In this document: piece by piece, positions 10,588 to 22,739 of the stretch
How the letters are laid out: the number at the start of each line of letters is the position of its first letter
Position numbering within the stretch: position 1 is the stretch's first letter
Assembly (NCBI RefSeq): GCF_902713425.1
Contig: NC_081211.1
Coordinates: 12,308,264 to 12,372,263, forward strand
Direction: 5' to 3'
DNA: 64,000 bases
DNA from: Acipenser ruthenus
Lineage: Eukaryota > Chordata > Actinopteri > Acipenseriformes > Acipenseridae
Position numbers and translations under genes: made by a program
The notes under the pieces: generated by a model
Database searches by the model: none
Seen by the model: the letters and a program-made list of their open reading frames with translations, nothing else
Told to the model about the DNA's origin: nothing

Positions 10588-11629
10588 GCCTGTTTTTCTT
10601 CTGTTAGCAAAGTAGTTTTTCTAAAATATAAACTGAACTGATTTGCAAATTCAAAAAATAAATTCATTAACAAAATAGAAAATATTTCGACTAGATGTAT
10701 GCTTTCAATTTCTTCAAAAAGTAGTCTCAAGCTCGTTGATTCAGTCGCTTTAAAATCCACCTCTATGTCCCGCTGCAGCAGCGCTGTGTGCTGTGGCTCG
10801 AGCTTGTTTGACGAGACAGGCAATGCAAAAATGATAAAACTTGCTTTTGTATCACACGACAAACTTAACGTGTGCTTTAACGGCTTGGCTGTCTCAAGTT
10901 AGTTTGTATTGTTAATGTAACACCTCGTTTTTGCCCAGTCGTTGTATCACATGAATTGAGCTTGCTAGTTGGGGGTGACGGTCTGCCAATACAAGTTAAG
11001 ACTATATTTGCAAGGATCATTTCTAGAGTGAAACATGTTTTGAAGGGATTGGTCTCGGTATCCCCCAGGAGGAGCGGGAGTCTTTTCTTCTCAGCAACGA
11101 GCTGACAATGAGTGTTGTTTTTGGGCACCTGCTCGCTGCTACTGATGACCACTCCAATCTTCAGTCGGTGGATTGTTGAAGGAAGGGGACACATTTTGAG
11201 TGCGTATCTCATACTGGTAGAAACGCGGAAAAAAGAAACCATCAAGCCTAAAATTGTTCAGTTGTTTAAATCAATAAGCACATTTCAAATGGATCATTGC
11301 TAATGTTAAAACAATTTAAGAACACTTTAAGTAGGGCTTGACTAATATAAAAATATAGGCATGTTATTTGCACTACGCAGGACTAGATTGAGCTTAAAAA
11401 AAGGCATTACATCTGAAAATAACTTGTGTTTACCCCCACTTACAAGGAAAGCGTCAAACTTTGTATTCGTCCTCGTAACAGTGTTAGAAAATGTAAACAG
11501 CAGTTGGAGAATGCCGAAGTCGATCATCCTAGCATGTTAAACGAGGGCATTTCTCATGTAAGCCACATCCAGTAATAGATCGTTTGTACTGTTCTCAATG
11601 GTCCGCATCCCAGCCTGAGACCACGATCC

Positions 11630-12169
11630 AATTGTAAAACTTTACAATGCATTAGTAAGACCTTACCTAGAATATTGTGATCAGTTCTGATCACCTCTCT
11701 ACAAAAAGGATATTGCTGCTCTAGAAAGAGTGCAAAGAAGAGCAACCAGAAATATCCCAGGTTTAAAAGGCATGTTGTATGCAGACAGGCTAAAAGAACT
11801 GAATCTATTCAGTCTTGAACAAAAAAGACTACGCGGCGATCTGATTCAGACATTCAACATCCTAAAAGGTAGAGACAATGTCGACCCAGGGGACTTCTTT
11901 TTTGACATGAAAAAAGAAACAAGGACCAGCGGTCACAAATGGAGATTACATAAAGGGGCATTCAAAACAGAAAATAGGAGGCACTTTTTTACACAGAGAA
12001 TTGTGAGGGTCTGGAACCAACTCCCCAGTAATGTTGAAGCTGACACCCTGGGATCCTTCAAGAAGCTGCTTGATGAGAGTCTGGGATCAATAAGCTACTA
12101 ACTACCAAACGAGCAAGATGGGCTGAATGACCTCCTCTCGTTTGGAAACTTTCTTATGTTCTTATGTTC
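11630..12169 (+). mobile_element. CR1-type LINE 3' fragment, unit 3
   Basis: The same fragment, with the tail frame open at 11730-12101. One private base change is seen in the 3' untranslated part (GAATGACC for GAATGGCC near 12,127). Confidence 0.9.
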
Positions 12170-12583
12170 CTCTATCCTATTGTGCTTGTTAAGACATAGC
12201 GTGAATCTTGAAAACGTCTTGTTTGTTTAACAAAGCCAGCAGTCACTTTATTGATCACCCTGTGGATTAAACGCTATTGGAACACAGATGATTGTGTTGA
12301 AGATGTTAATAGACTTTCAATGTACGCGTTGTAGAGCTAAGCGTTTGTTGAGGCAGTTCAAGCGCTACATTCAGGCAGCCGGTTGCAGTCTTTACCTGTT
12401 TCCTAGATGTTTGCCATTTGGTCTTACTCTGGAAGGAGTAGAACAAAAGCTAAACCATTTGTTGAGAACCGCATTTGGGAGAAAACTTAAGTGTTTCAAA
12501 ATGCATTTGTAAAGTGCATTTGTCTATTAGGTTGTTTATGGTGTGACAAAAAGAATGCTATTTCGAAAATGCAGTCCTGTCAA

Positions 12584-12656
12584 GCCGAAATAGCTCAGTT
12601 GGGAGAGCGTTAGACTGAAGATCTAAAGGTCCCTGGTTCGATCCCGGGTTTCGGCA
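12584..12656 (+). tRNA. tRNA-Phe-GAA: tRNA-Phe(GAA), unit 4
   Basis: Gene identical to the earlier copies. Private changes lie in the flank only (TTTCGAAAATGC for CTCGAAAACGC). Confidence 0.97.
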
Positions 12657-12792
12657 AGCACCAAGACATTTTGTTTTGTTTTATATTATTTTGAACTAAA
12701 AACAGAGCACATTTTTTTTCTTCATTGTAATTGGAGGAAATAACAACGTACTAGTGCCATTTTCTAATGTGATTAAGAAATTCAAAAAGCAT

Positions 12793-12824
12793 CGTCCCTG
12801 GGTGGGCTTGAACCACCAACCTTC

Positions 12825-12860
<36 letters not shown>

Positions 12861-12866
12861 AGAGAC
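12793..12866 (-). tRNA. tRNA-Asn-GTT: tRNA-Asn(GTT), unit 4
   Basis: Standard array version. Confidence 0.97.
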
Positions 12867-13413
12867 CAACCTGCTCGACCGCTAAAGCATACGGGAGTGA
12901 TTAGCAAGGCGAGATGCTGCAGAACCTGATCGAGGGAGCAGAACTCAGCCGAACCTGAAACCACAGCTAACAAGAAAGCAACACGGGGCAGGAAAGTCTA
13001 TGTAATCCATTATGGCAGCACAACATACGTCATTTTGTTAGATAACACACTGGGGGTCCAACACAGCAGTGTGTGTAAATAGCTACAATGGAAACCAAAT
13101 ACTTACGGTTCAAATGAGAATCTTCATCAGATTTAAAGAACACATTTGACATACTTTACACTGCAAAGGAGGAAGGCAGGCAATGCAAATGAGGCGTGAT
13201 CCATTGCTAAAAAAATACATGAAATCTCCCTTTGTGCTTCTCGGAAGACATACGACGGAGGGCGCACTTTTTCAGTTTGGGGAATGTTACAAATTAGCAG
13301 ACTGTGCTTTAAAATACATATAGGGCGGGCTTCTCTGTTACAAAGAATTGTCACACTTTGTATTTCTCTCCATGATCCATTGGGACAGAATACGTAGATA
13401 CATTAAAACTATT

Positions 13414-13450
13414 TGGAGAATGCGGGCATCGATCCCGCTACTTCTCGCTC
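13414..13450 (-). pseudogene. 3' half of a tRNA-Ala, unit 4
   Basis: The same truncated Ala segment. The nearby T tract (13,519-13,535) is longer than in other units. Confidence 0.7.
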
Positions 13451-13803
13451 CTTGTCTTGTGGCAGCGATTCTCATAGGCTACAATCGCTGCTTGATAAGA
13501 GCGATTCAGATTGTTCAATATTTTTTTTTTTTTTTATTGGCAATGTAGTTGCCATTTGCAAATTCAAAAATAAATTGAACAATCAAAAATGATAATACTT
13601 GCTTTTGTATCACACGACAATCTTAAGGTATGCTTTAACGGCTAGGCTGTCTCAAGTTAGTTTGTATTGTTAATACCATACCTCTGTTTGATCGCTATAC
13701 AATCAATATGTTGTGTAGGCTAAACTGTATAAATAAACGCCCGGAAACATTGAAATCCAAACACGTTAAAAGATGAAATAGTGTGGAATAGAAACAAAGA
13801 ACT

Positions 13804-13875
13804 TGACCTCGACGTGATTTGAACACGTAACCTTCTGATCTGGAGTCAGAGGCGCTACCGTTGCGCCACGAAGTC
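13804..13875 (-). tRNA. tRNA-Trp-CCA: tRNA-Trp(CCA), unit 4
   Basis: Intact Trp gene. The immediate 3' flank differs from the other units by one base (AACTTGACC for AATTTGACC on the plus strand). Confidence 0.96.
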
Positions 13876-14498
13876 CTGGGAATTTTCGTCCTTGTTATGG
13901 AATGCTAGAGTGCACAGCAAGCATGCCAAACGCATGGTAATGCCGACGCTCATACTAGGAAAACATTCAAGCGTCATGGGAAACAGCCGTCAATAGGTGT
14001 TCGTAGCCAGCAGGGCTATGAAGCTGTCGGAAGTGTGTTTGATTCTCAGCTTTAAAAGTAAAGAAAACATAAAACAATGCGATTTGCTTTTATAATGTTC
14101 ATTAATTGAAACGTAGGCATAAACACAGTTGTACTGGCTGGGAATCGTTTCGGTTCAAATTCTTGGAAAGCAGCTATGCTGAGCAATATATCACCAACGG
14201 GGGAAAGCTGGCAGTACTGAGTGACACAGAAGAAGGATTCTCTCAGCGCGTCTCCTCTGAATGCGCACTGGCACAAAGAGGCTTTGCTCATCTAATGACG
14301 TGGCGGAATGCAATAATGTATTGGGTTAATTTATCAACAAAAGAAACATAAATAAAAGTGTATGTAATTATTTGTGAATAAACTGTCTTGCTTATACGAT
14401 GGGAGACCAGGACCTTACACCCGCAATTTAATGATCGGCCAACCCCAGAGAGACTTTGTCTTGACCAGGGATTAATATAATTTAAAAACATGCGGCAA

Positions 14499-14571
14499 TG
14501 GTTCCACAGGGGATAGAACCCAGGGCCTTCTGCGTGTAAAGCAGACGTGATAATCACTACACTATGGAACC
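14499..14571 (-). tRNA. tRNA-Val-TAC: tRNA-Val(TAC), unit 4
   Basis: The same weakened Val gene as in units 2, 3 and 5. Confidence 0.85.
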
Positions 14572-15092
14572 TAGGCAGGACTGTGTCGGTGCTCCTACAT
14601 TATTGTCTACATGCATCTCAAATAATTACAATGTCATTTATCAGACCCTTCGGCGTTGTCTTTAAAAATTAAACTTCCCAGACCGAACGCAGGCTAACAT
14701 TAAATCAATGAATCTTAAATATTTTCTATAGCGCCCCATATGCGATTCACAAATTCTACTTAAAAACAAGACAATATCTCATTGTAAGCCTGGTCGAACA
14801 AAAGAAGTCTTCAGTGTAATTTTAAACAAAGAGTGCTTTCCACGATTTACGATGCTTTAGAGAGACGGAATATTGGAATTGGCAGCCGAAACTGGGGGAT
14901 AAAACTGCCCGTGATCAAAGTGGGCAGAAAAGCTGCATACTTTCCATAAGGTATTTTGGAGAAAAGAAAACGGATCTCTCTGATTTGCAACGTTTCTATG
15001 GTTCGGCCCGGCCACTGCCGTGTGTCTGGTTAAAACGATGAGTTCAGTTTTTTTTTTTCTTCCGCTTGGTAATTCAGTCTTGAGGCAACTGT

Positions 15093-15164
15093 AGCAGAGT
15101 GGCGCAGCGGAAGCGTGCTGGGCCCATAACCCAGAGGTCGATGGATCGAAACCATCCTCTGCTA
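15093..15164 (+). tRNA. tRNA-iMet-CAT: Initiator tRNA-Met(CAT), unit 4
   Basis: Intact copy, identical within the gene. Confidence 0.97.
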
Positions 15165-16206
15165 GCCTGTTTTTCTTCTGTTAGCAAAGTAGTTTTTCTA
15201 AAATATAAACTGAACTGATTTGCAAATTCAAAAAATAAATTAATTAACAAAATAGAAAATATTTCGACTAGATGTATGCTTTCAATTTCTTCAAAAAGTA
15301 GTCTCAAGCTCGTTGATTCAGTCGCTTTAAAATCCACCTCTATGTCCCGCTGCAGCAGCGCTGTGTGCTGTGGCTCGAGCTTGTTTGACGAGACAGGCAA
15401 TGCAAAAATGATAAAACTTGCTTTTGTATCACACGACAAACTTAACGTGTGCTTTAACGGCTTGGCTGTCTCAAGTTAGTTTGTATTGTTAATGTAACAC
15501 CTCGTTTTTGCCCAGTCGTTGTATCACATGAATTGAGCTTGCTAGTTGGGGGTGACGGTCTGCCAATACAAGTTAAGACTATATTTGCAAGGATCATTTC
15601 TAGAGTGAAACATGTTTTGAAGGGATTGGTCTCGGTATCCCCCAGGAGGAGCGGGAGTCTTTTCTTCTCAGCAACGAGCTGACAATGAGTGTTGTTTTTG
15701 GGCACCTGCTCGCTGCTACTGATGACCACTCCAATCTTCAGTCGGTGGATTGTTGAAGGAAGGGGACACATTTTGAGTGCGTATCTCATACTGGTAGAAA
15801 CGCGGAAAAAAGAAACCATCAAGCCTAAAATTGTTCAGTTGTTTAAATCAATAAGCACATTTCAAATAGATCATTGCTAATGTTAAAACAATTTAAGAAC
15901 ACTTTAAGTAGGGCTTGACTAATATAAAAATATAGGCATGTTATTTGCACTACGCAGGACTAGATTGAGCTTAAAAAAAGGCATTACATCTGAAAATAAC
16001 TTGTGTTTACCCCCACTTACAAGGAAAGCGTCAAACTTTGTATTCGTCCTCGTAACAGTGTTAGAAAATGTAAACAGCAGTTGGAGAATGCCGAAGTCGA
16101 TCATCCTAGCATGTTAAACGAGGGCATTTCTCATGTAAGCCACATCCAGTAATAGATCGTTTGTACTGTTCTCAATGGTCCGCATCCCAGCCTGAGACCA
16201 CGATCC

Positions 16207-16746
16207 AATTGTAAAACTTTACAATGCATTAGTAAGACCTTACCTAGAATATTGTGATCAGTTCTGATCACCTCTCTACAAAAAGGATATTGCTGCTCTA
16301 GAAAGAGTGCAAAGAAGAGCAACCAGAAATATCCCAGGTTTAAAAGGCATGTTGTATGCAGACAGGCTAAAAGAACTGAATCTATTCAGTCTTGAACAAA
16401 AAAGACTACGCGGCGATCTGATTCAGACATTCAACATCCTAAAAGGTAGAGACAATGTCGACCCAGGGGACTTCTTTTTTGACATGAAAAAAGAAACAAG
16501 GACCAGCGGTCACAAATGGAGATTACATAAAGGGGCATTCAAAACAGAAAATAGGAGGCACTTTTTTACACAGAGAATTGTGAGGGTCTGGAACCAACTC
16601 CCCAGTAATGTTGAAGCTGACACCCTGGGATCCTTCAAGAAGCTGCTTGATGAGAGTCTGGGATCAATAAGCTACTAACTACCAAACGAGCAAGATGGGC
16701 TGAATGGCCTCCTCTCGTTTGGAAACTTTCTTATGTTCTTATGTTC
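16207..16746 (+). mobile_element. CR1-type LINE 3' fragment, unit 4
   Basis: The same fragment, with the tail frame open at 16307-16678. Confidence 0.9.
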
Positions 16747-17162
16747 CTCTATCCTATTGTGCTTGTTAAGACATAGCGTGAATCTTGAAAACGTCTTGTT
16801 TGTTTAACAAAGCCAGCAGTCACTTTATTGATCACCCTGTGGATTAAACGCTATTGGAACACAGATGATTGTGTTGAAGATGTTAATAGACTTTCAATGT
16901 ACGCGTTGTAGAGCTAAGCGTTTGTTGAGGCAGTTCAAGCGCTGCACATTCAGGCAGCCGGTTGCAGTCTTTACCTGTTTCCTAGATGTTTGCCATTTGG
17001 TCTTACTCTGGAAGGAGTAGAACAAAAGCTAAACCATTTGTTGAGAACCGCATTTGGGAGAAAACTTAAGTGTTTCAAAATGCATTTGTAAAGTGCATTT
17101 GTCTATTAGGTTGTTTAGGGTGTGACAAAAAGAATGCTATCTCGAAAACACAGTCCTGTCAA

Positions 17163-17235
17163 GCCGAAATAGCTCAGTTGGGAGAGCGTTAGACTGAAGA
17201 TCTAAAGGTCCCTGGTTCGATCCCGGGTTTCGGCA
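17163..17235 (+). tRNA. tRNA-Phe-GAA: tRNA-Phe(GAA), unit 5
   Basis: Intact copy. The flank has a private AACACAG for AACGCAG change. Confidence 0.97.
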
Positions 17236-17371
17236 AGCACCAAGACATTTTGTTTTGTTTTATATTATTTTGAACTAAAAACAGAGCACATTTTTTTTCT
17301 TCATTGTAATTGGAGGAAATAACAACGTACTAGTGCCATTTTCTAATGTGATTAAGAAATTCAAAAAGCAT

Positions 17372-17403
17372 CGTCCCTGGGTGGGCTTGAACCACCAACC
17401 TTC

Positions 17404-17439
<36 letters not shown>

Positions 17440-17445
17440 AGAGAC
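17372..17445 (-). tRNA. tRNA-Asn-GTT: tRNA-Asn(GTT), unit 5
   Basis: Standard array version, and the last Asn copy before the array ends. Confidence 0.97.
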
Positions 17446-17992
17446 CAACCTGCTCGACCGCTAAAGCATACGGGAGTGATTAGCAAGGCGAGATGCTGCA
17501 GAACCTGATCGAGGGAGCAGAACTCAGCCGAACCTGAAACCACAGCTAACAAGAAAGCAACACGGGGCAGGAAAGTCTATGTAATCCATTATGGCAGCAC
17601 AACATACGTCATTTTGTTAGATAACACACTGGGGGTCCAACACAGCAGTGTGTGTAAATAGCTACAATGGAAACCAAATACTTACGGTTCAAATGAGAAT
17701 CTTCATCAGATTTAAAGAACACATTTGACATACTTTACACTGCAAAGGAGGAAGGCAGGCAATGCAAATGAGGCGTGATCCATTGCTAAAAAAATACATG
17801 AAATCTCCCTTTGTGCTTCTCGGAAGACATACGACGGAGGGCGCACTTTTTCAGTTTGGGGAATGTTACAAATTAGCAGACTGTGCTTTAAAATACATAT
17901 AGGGCGGGCTTCTCTGTTACAAAGAATTGTCACACTTTGTATTTCTCTCCATGATCCATTGGGACAGAATACGTAGATACATTAAAACTATT

Positions 17993-18029
17993 TGGAGAAT
18001 GCGGGCATCGATCCCGCTACTTCTCGCTC
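17993..18029 (-). pseudogene. 3' half of a tRNA-Ala, unit 5
   Basis: The same truncated Ala segment. Confidence 0.7.
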
Positions 18030-18381
18030 CTTGTCTTGTGGCAGCGATTCTCATAGGCTACAATCGCTGCTTGATAAGAGCGATTCAGATTGTTCAATAT
18101 TTTTTTTTTTATTATTGGCAATGTAGTTGCCATTTGCAAATTCAAAAATAAATTGAACAATCAAAAATGATAATACTTGCTTTTGTATCACACGACAATC
18201 TTAAGGTATGCTTTAACGGCTAGGCGGTCTCAAGTTAGTTTGTATTGTTAATACCATACCTCTGTTTGATCGCTATACAATCAATATGTTGTGTAGGCTA
18301 AATTGTATAAATAAACGCCCGGAAACATTCAAATCCAAACACGTTAAAAGATGAAATAGTGTGGAATAGAAACAAAGAATT

Positions 18382-18453
18382 TGACCTCGACGTGATTTGA
18401 ACACGTAACCTTCTGATCTGGAGTCAGAGGCGCTACCGTTGCGCCACGAAGTC
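18382..18453 (-). tRNA. tRNA-Trp-CCA: tRNA-Trp(CCA), unit 5
   Basis: Intact copy, the last Trp gene of the array. Confidence 0.96.
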
Positions 18454-19076
18454 CTGGGAATTTTTGTCCTTGTTATGGAATGCTAGAGTGCACAGCAAGC
18501 ATGCCAAACGCATGGTAATGCCGACGCTCATACTAGGAAAACATTCAAGCGTCATGGGAAACAGCCGTCAATAGGTGTTCGTAGCCAGCAGGGCTATGAA
18601 GCTGTCGGAAGTGTGTTTGATTCTCAGCTTTAAAAGTAAAGAAAACATAAAACAGTGCGATTTGCATTTATAATGTTCATTAATTGAAACGTAGGCATAA
18701 ACACAGTTGTACTGGCTGGGAATCGTTTCGGTTCAAATTCTTGGAAAGCAGCTATGCTGAGCAATATATCACCAACGGGGGAAAGCTGGCAGTACTGAGT
18801 GACACAGAAGAAGGATTCTCTCAGCGCGTCTCCTCTGAATGCGCACTGGCACAAAGAGGCTTTGCTCATCTAATGACGTGGCGGAATGCAATAATGTATT
18901 GGGTTAATTTATCAACAAAAGAAACATAAATAAAAGTGTATGTAATTATTTGTGAATAAACTGTCTTGCTTATACGATGGGAGACCAGGACCTTACACCC
19001 GCAATTTAATGATCGGCCAACCCCAGAGAGACTTTGTCTTGACCAGGGATTAATATAATTTAAAAACATGCGGCAA

Positions 19077-19149
19077 TGGTTCCACAGGGGATAGAACCCA
19101 GGGCCTTCTGCGTGTAAAGCAGACGTGATAATCACTACACTATGGAACC
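19077..19149 (-). tRNA. tRNA-Val-TAC: tRNA-Val(TAC), unit 5
   Basis: Shares the T-arm and D-loop oddities of the other copies. Confidence 0.85.
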
Positions 19150-19668
19150 TAGGCAGGACTGTGTCGGTGCTCCTACATTATTGTCTACATGCATCTCAAA
19201 TAATTACAATGTCATTTATCAGACCCTTCGACGTTGTCTTTAAAAATTAAACTTCCCAGACCGAACGCAGGCTAACATTAAATCAATGAATCTTAAATAT
19301 TTTCTATAGCGCCCCATATGCGATTCACAAATTCTACTTAAAAACAAGACAATATCTCATTGTAAGCCTGGTCGAACAAAAGAAGTCTTCAGTGTAATTT
19401 TAAACAAAGAGTGCTTTCCACGATTTACGATGCTTTAGAGAGACGGAATATTGGAATTGGCAGCCGAAACTGGGGGATAAAACTGCCCGTGATCAAAGTG
19501 GGCAGAAAAGCTGCATACTTTCCATAAGGTATTTTGGAGAAAAGAAAACGGATCTCTGATTTGCAACGTTTCTATGGTTCGGCCCGGCCACTGCCGTGTG
19601 TCTGGTTAAAACGATGAGTTCAGTTTTTTTTTTTCTTCCGCTTGGTAATTCAGTCTTGAGGCAACTGT

Positions 19669-19740
19669 AGCAGAGTGGCGCAGCGGAAGCGTGCTGGGCC
19701 CATAACCCAGAGGTCGATGGATCGAAACCATCCTCTGCTA
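19669..19740 (+). tRNA. tRNA-iMet-CAT: Initiator tRNA-Met(CAT), unit 5
   Basis: Intact copy. Confidence 0.97.
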
Positions 19741-20782
19741 GCCTGTTTTTCTTCTGTTAGCAAAGTAGTTTTTCTAAAATATAAACTGAACTGATTTGCA
19801 AATTCAAAAAATAAATTCATTAACAAAATAGAAAATATTTCGACTAGATGTATGCTTTCAATTTCTTCAAAAAGTAGTCTCAAGCTCGTTGATTCAGTCG
19901 CTTTAAAATCCACCTCTATGTCCCGCTGCAGCAGCGCTGTGTGCTGTGGCTCGAGCTTGTTTGACGAGACAGGCAATGCAAAAATGATAAAACTTGCTTT
20001 TGTATCACACGACAAACTTAACGTGTGCTTTAACGGCTTGGCTGTCTCAAGTTAGTTTGTATTGTTAATGTAACACCTCGTTTTTGCCCAGTCGTTGTAT
20101 CACATGAATTGAGCTTGCTAGTTGGGGGTGACGGTCTGCCAATACAAGTTAAGACTATATTTGCAAGGATCATTTCTAGAGTGAAACATGTTTTGAAGGG
20201 ATTGGTCTCGGTATCCCCCAGGAGGAGCGGGAGTCTTTTCTTCTCAGCAACGAGCTGACAATGAGTGTTGTTTTTGGGCACCTGCTCGCTGCTACTGATG
20301 ACCACTCCAATCTTCAGTCGGTGGATTGTTGAAGGAAGGGGACACATTTTGAGTGCGTATCTCATACTGGTAGAAACGCGGAAAAAAGAAACCATCAAGC
20401 CTAAAATTGTTCAGTTGTTTAAATCAATAAGCACATTTCAAATGGATCATTGCTAATGTTAAAACAATTTAAGAACACTTTAAGTAGGGCTTGACTAATA
20501 TAAAAATATAGGCATGTTATTTGCACTACGCAGGACTAGATTGAGCTTAAAAAAAGGCATTACATCTGAAAATAACTTGTGTTTACCCCCACTTACAAGG
20601 AAAGCGTCAAACTTTGTATTCGTCCTCGTAACAGTGTTAGAAAATGTAAACAGCAGTTGGAGAATGCCGAAGTCGATCATCCTAGCATGTTAAACGAGGG
20701 CATTTCTCATGTAAGCCACATCCAGTAATAGATCGTTTGTACTGTTCTCAATGGTCCGCATCCCAGCCTGAGACCACGATCC

Positions 20783-21322
20783 AATTGTAAAACTTTACAA
20801 TGCATTAGTAAGACCTTACCTAGAATATTGTGATCAGTTCTGATCACCTCTCTACAAAAAGGATATTGCTGCTCTAGAAAGAGTGCAAAGAAGAGCAACC
20901 AGAAATATCCCAGGTTTAAAAGGCATGTTGTATGCAGACAGGCTAAAAGAACTGAATCTATTCAGTCTTGAACAAAAAAGACTACGCGGCGATCTGATTC
21001 AGACATTCAACATCCTAAAAGGTAGAGACAATGTCGACCCAGGGGACTTCTTTTTTGACATGAAAAAAGAAACAAGGACCAGCGGTCACAAATGGAGATT
21101 ACATAAAGGGGCATTCAAAACAGAAAATAGGAGGCACTTTTTTACACAGAGAATTGTGAGGGTCTGGAACCAACTCCCCAGTAATGTTGAAGCTGACACC
21201 CTGGGATCCTTCAAGAAGCTGCTTGATGAGAGTCTGGGATCAATAAGCTACTAACTACCAAACGAGCAAGATGGGCTGAATGGCCTCCTCTCGTTTGGAA
21301 ACTTTCTTATGTTCTTATGTTC
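20783..21322 (+). mobile_element. CR1-type LINE 3' fragment, unit 5
   Basis: The same fragment, with the tail frame open at 20883-21254. It is the last copy before the array breaks down. Confidence 0.9.
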
Positions 21323-21738
21323 CTCTATCCTATTGTGCTTGTTAAGACATAGCGTGAATCTTGAAAACGTCTTGTTTGTTTAACAAAGCCAGCAGTCACT
21401 TTATTGATCACCCTGTGGATTAAACGCTATTGGAACACAGATGATTGTGTTGAAGATGTTAATAGACTTTCAATGTACGCGTTGTAGAGCTAAGCGTTTG
21501 TTGAGGCAGTTCAAGCGCTGCACATTCAGGCAGCCGGTTGCAGTCTTTACCTGTTTCCTAGATGTTTGCCATTTGGTCTTACTCTGGAAGGAGTAGAACA
21601 AAAGCTAAACCATTTGTTGAGAACCGCATTTGGGAGAAAACGTGTGTGTTTCAAAATGCATTTGTAAAGTGCATTTGTCTATTAGGTTGTTTAGGGTGTG
21701 ACAAAAAGAATGCTATCTCGAAAACGCAGTCCTGTCAA

Positions 21739-21811
21739 GCCGAAATAGCTCAGTTGGGAGAGCGTTAGACTGAAGATCTAAAGGTCCCTTGTTCGATCCC
21801 GGGTTTCGGCA
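21739..21811 (+). tRNA. tRNA-Phe-GAA: tRNA-Phe(GAA), truncated unit 6, T-stem variant
   Basis: Same gene as the other Phe copies except CCCTT for CCCTG in the T stem, which replaces a stem G-C pair with a T-C mismatch next to the B box. It sits in the last, broken unit, where homology ends about 125 bases downstream. It is probably less efficiently transcribed. Confidence 0.88.
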
Positions 21812-21935
21812 AGCACCAAGACATTTTGTTTTGTTTTATATTATTTTGAACTAAAAACAGAGCACATTTTTTTCTTCATTGTAATTGGAGGAAATAACAA
21901 CGTACTATAGTGCCATTTTCTAATGTGATTAAGAA

Positions 21936-22216
21936 ATTCAAAAGTCTCAGTAATATGTTATTTGGAATATGAAAACAATCTTAATTTAAATAACACATGT
22001 TTCGACTCAAAATGTTTTTCAGTGACTTCAACAAGTAGTCTGTTTACAACAAAAATGCAATCTGTGTTAGGAACTCTATTTTAGTCCGATTTAAAAAGCA
22101 AATTAATATGATATTGAATGCTAACAAAATTTTGGTATCAGCTGTTAATTTCCTTGAACAATCTTTTATAGTAAAATGAACACATGTATTCCTTTTAAAA
22201 ATAAGTAAAACTGAAC
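21936..22216. other. Array edge, AT-rich sequence
   Basis: Homology to the 4.57-kb unit stops near 21,935. The AT-rich stretch up to the Leu gene shows no gene or repeat that I recognise. Confidence 0.6.
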
Positions 22217-22325
22217 TGTCAGAAGTGGGATTTTAACCGACGCCTCCATTCGGAGACCAGAACACACAATTCTTTGGAAACACAGTCATTGAGTCTGGCG
22301 CCTTAAACCACTCGGCCATCCTGAC
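22217..22325 (-). tRNA. tRNA-Leu-CAA: tRNA-Leu(CAA) with intron, possibly decaying
   Basis: On the minus strand, GTCAGGATGGCCGAGTGG begins a class II tRNA. Anticodon CAA is followed one base later by an intron of roughly 25 bases, as is usual for vertebrate tRNA-Leu(CAA). The variable arm (GGTCTCCGAATGGAGGC) and acceptor (GTCAGGA/TTCTGAC) fit. The T arm reads CGG-TTAAAAT-CCC instead of the expected GGG-TTCGAAT-CCC, so C56 and the B-box core are damaged. TTTT lies downstream. This may be a recent pseudogene. Confidence 0.75.
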
Positions 22326-22638
22326 ATGCTGCGTTGGTTATACTAGAAAACCGTATTATTTATTTCAGCACAGACTAGGGTTGTCTATTGTATCAAGGCC
22401 CGATTGGGTTTATTACGCACATACCAACTGTTGCTCCATGAATGATGTAATGACAACTGTAAAAAAAAAGAAACGGATTGAAGCCAGCACAAAAAACTAA
22501 GATTATTTATTTCAATATCGTTATAGCTATAAACGATGCACGCAGTTTACAATAGTAATTGCTATATGACAATAACCAATAAGTAATTTCATTGCTCCGT
22601 TGCCTTGAATAAACATCTACACTTTGTATTTAAAAGAA

Positions 22639-22711
22639 CGCCCAACGTGGGGCTCGAACTCACGACCCTGAGATTAAGAGTCTCATGCTCTACCGACTGA
22701 GCTAACCGGGC
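22639..22711 (-). tRNA. tRNA-Lys-CTT: tRNA-Lys(CTT)
   Basis: A 73-nt gene with acceptor GCCCGGT/GTTGGGC, anticodon loop CTCTTAA, T loop TTCGAGC and discriminator G. One A-C mismatch is seen in the T stem (GTGAG/CCCAC) and a T-G wobble at the acceptor base. TTTT follows a few bases downstream on the minus strand. It occupies the place that Val has in the array unit relative to the homologous block that follows. Confidence 0.9.
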
Positions 22712-22739
22712 TGACTTTTGACACGTTTTATATTTAAAA

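Larger units (their letters stand above)
1..21935. repeat. Tandem tRNA gene array, about 4,576-bp unit, five units plus a truncated sixth
   Basis: tRNA-Phe starts at 69, 3434, 8008, 12584, 17163 and 21739, giving periods of 3365, 4574, 4576, 4579 and 4576 bp. The units look almost identical over their full length, spacers included. The order in a full unit is Phe(+), Asn(-), tRNA-Ala relic(-), Trp(-), Val(-), iMet(+), then a spacer with a CR1 fragment. The window opens inside a unit, so the array continues to the left. On the right, homology stops near 21,935, just before where the Asn gene would begin. Known tandem tDNA arrays of vertebrates, such as the 3.18-kb unit of Xenopus laevis, share several of these isoacceptors. 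Homology to that array is not claimed. Confidence 0.95.
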
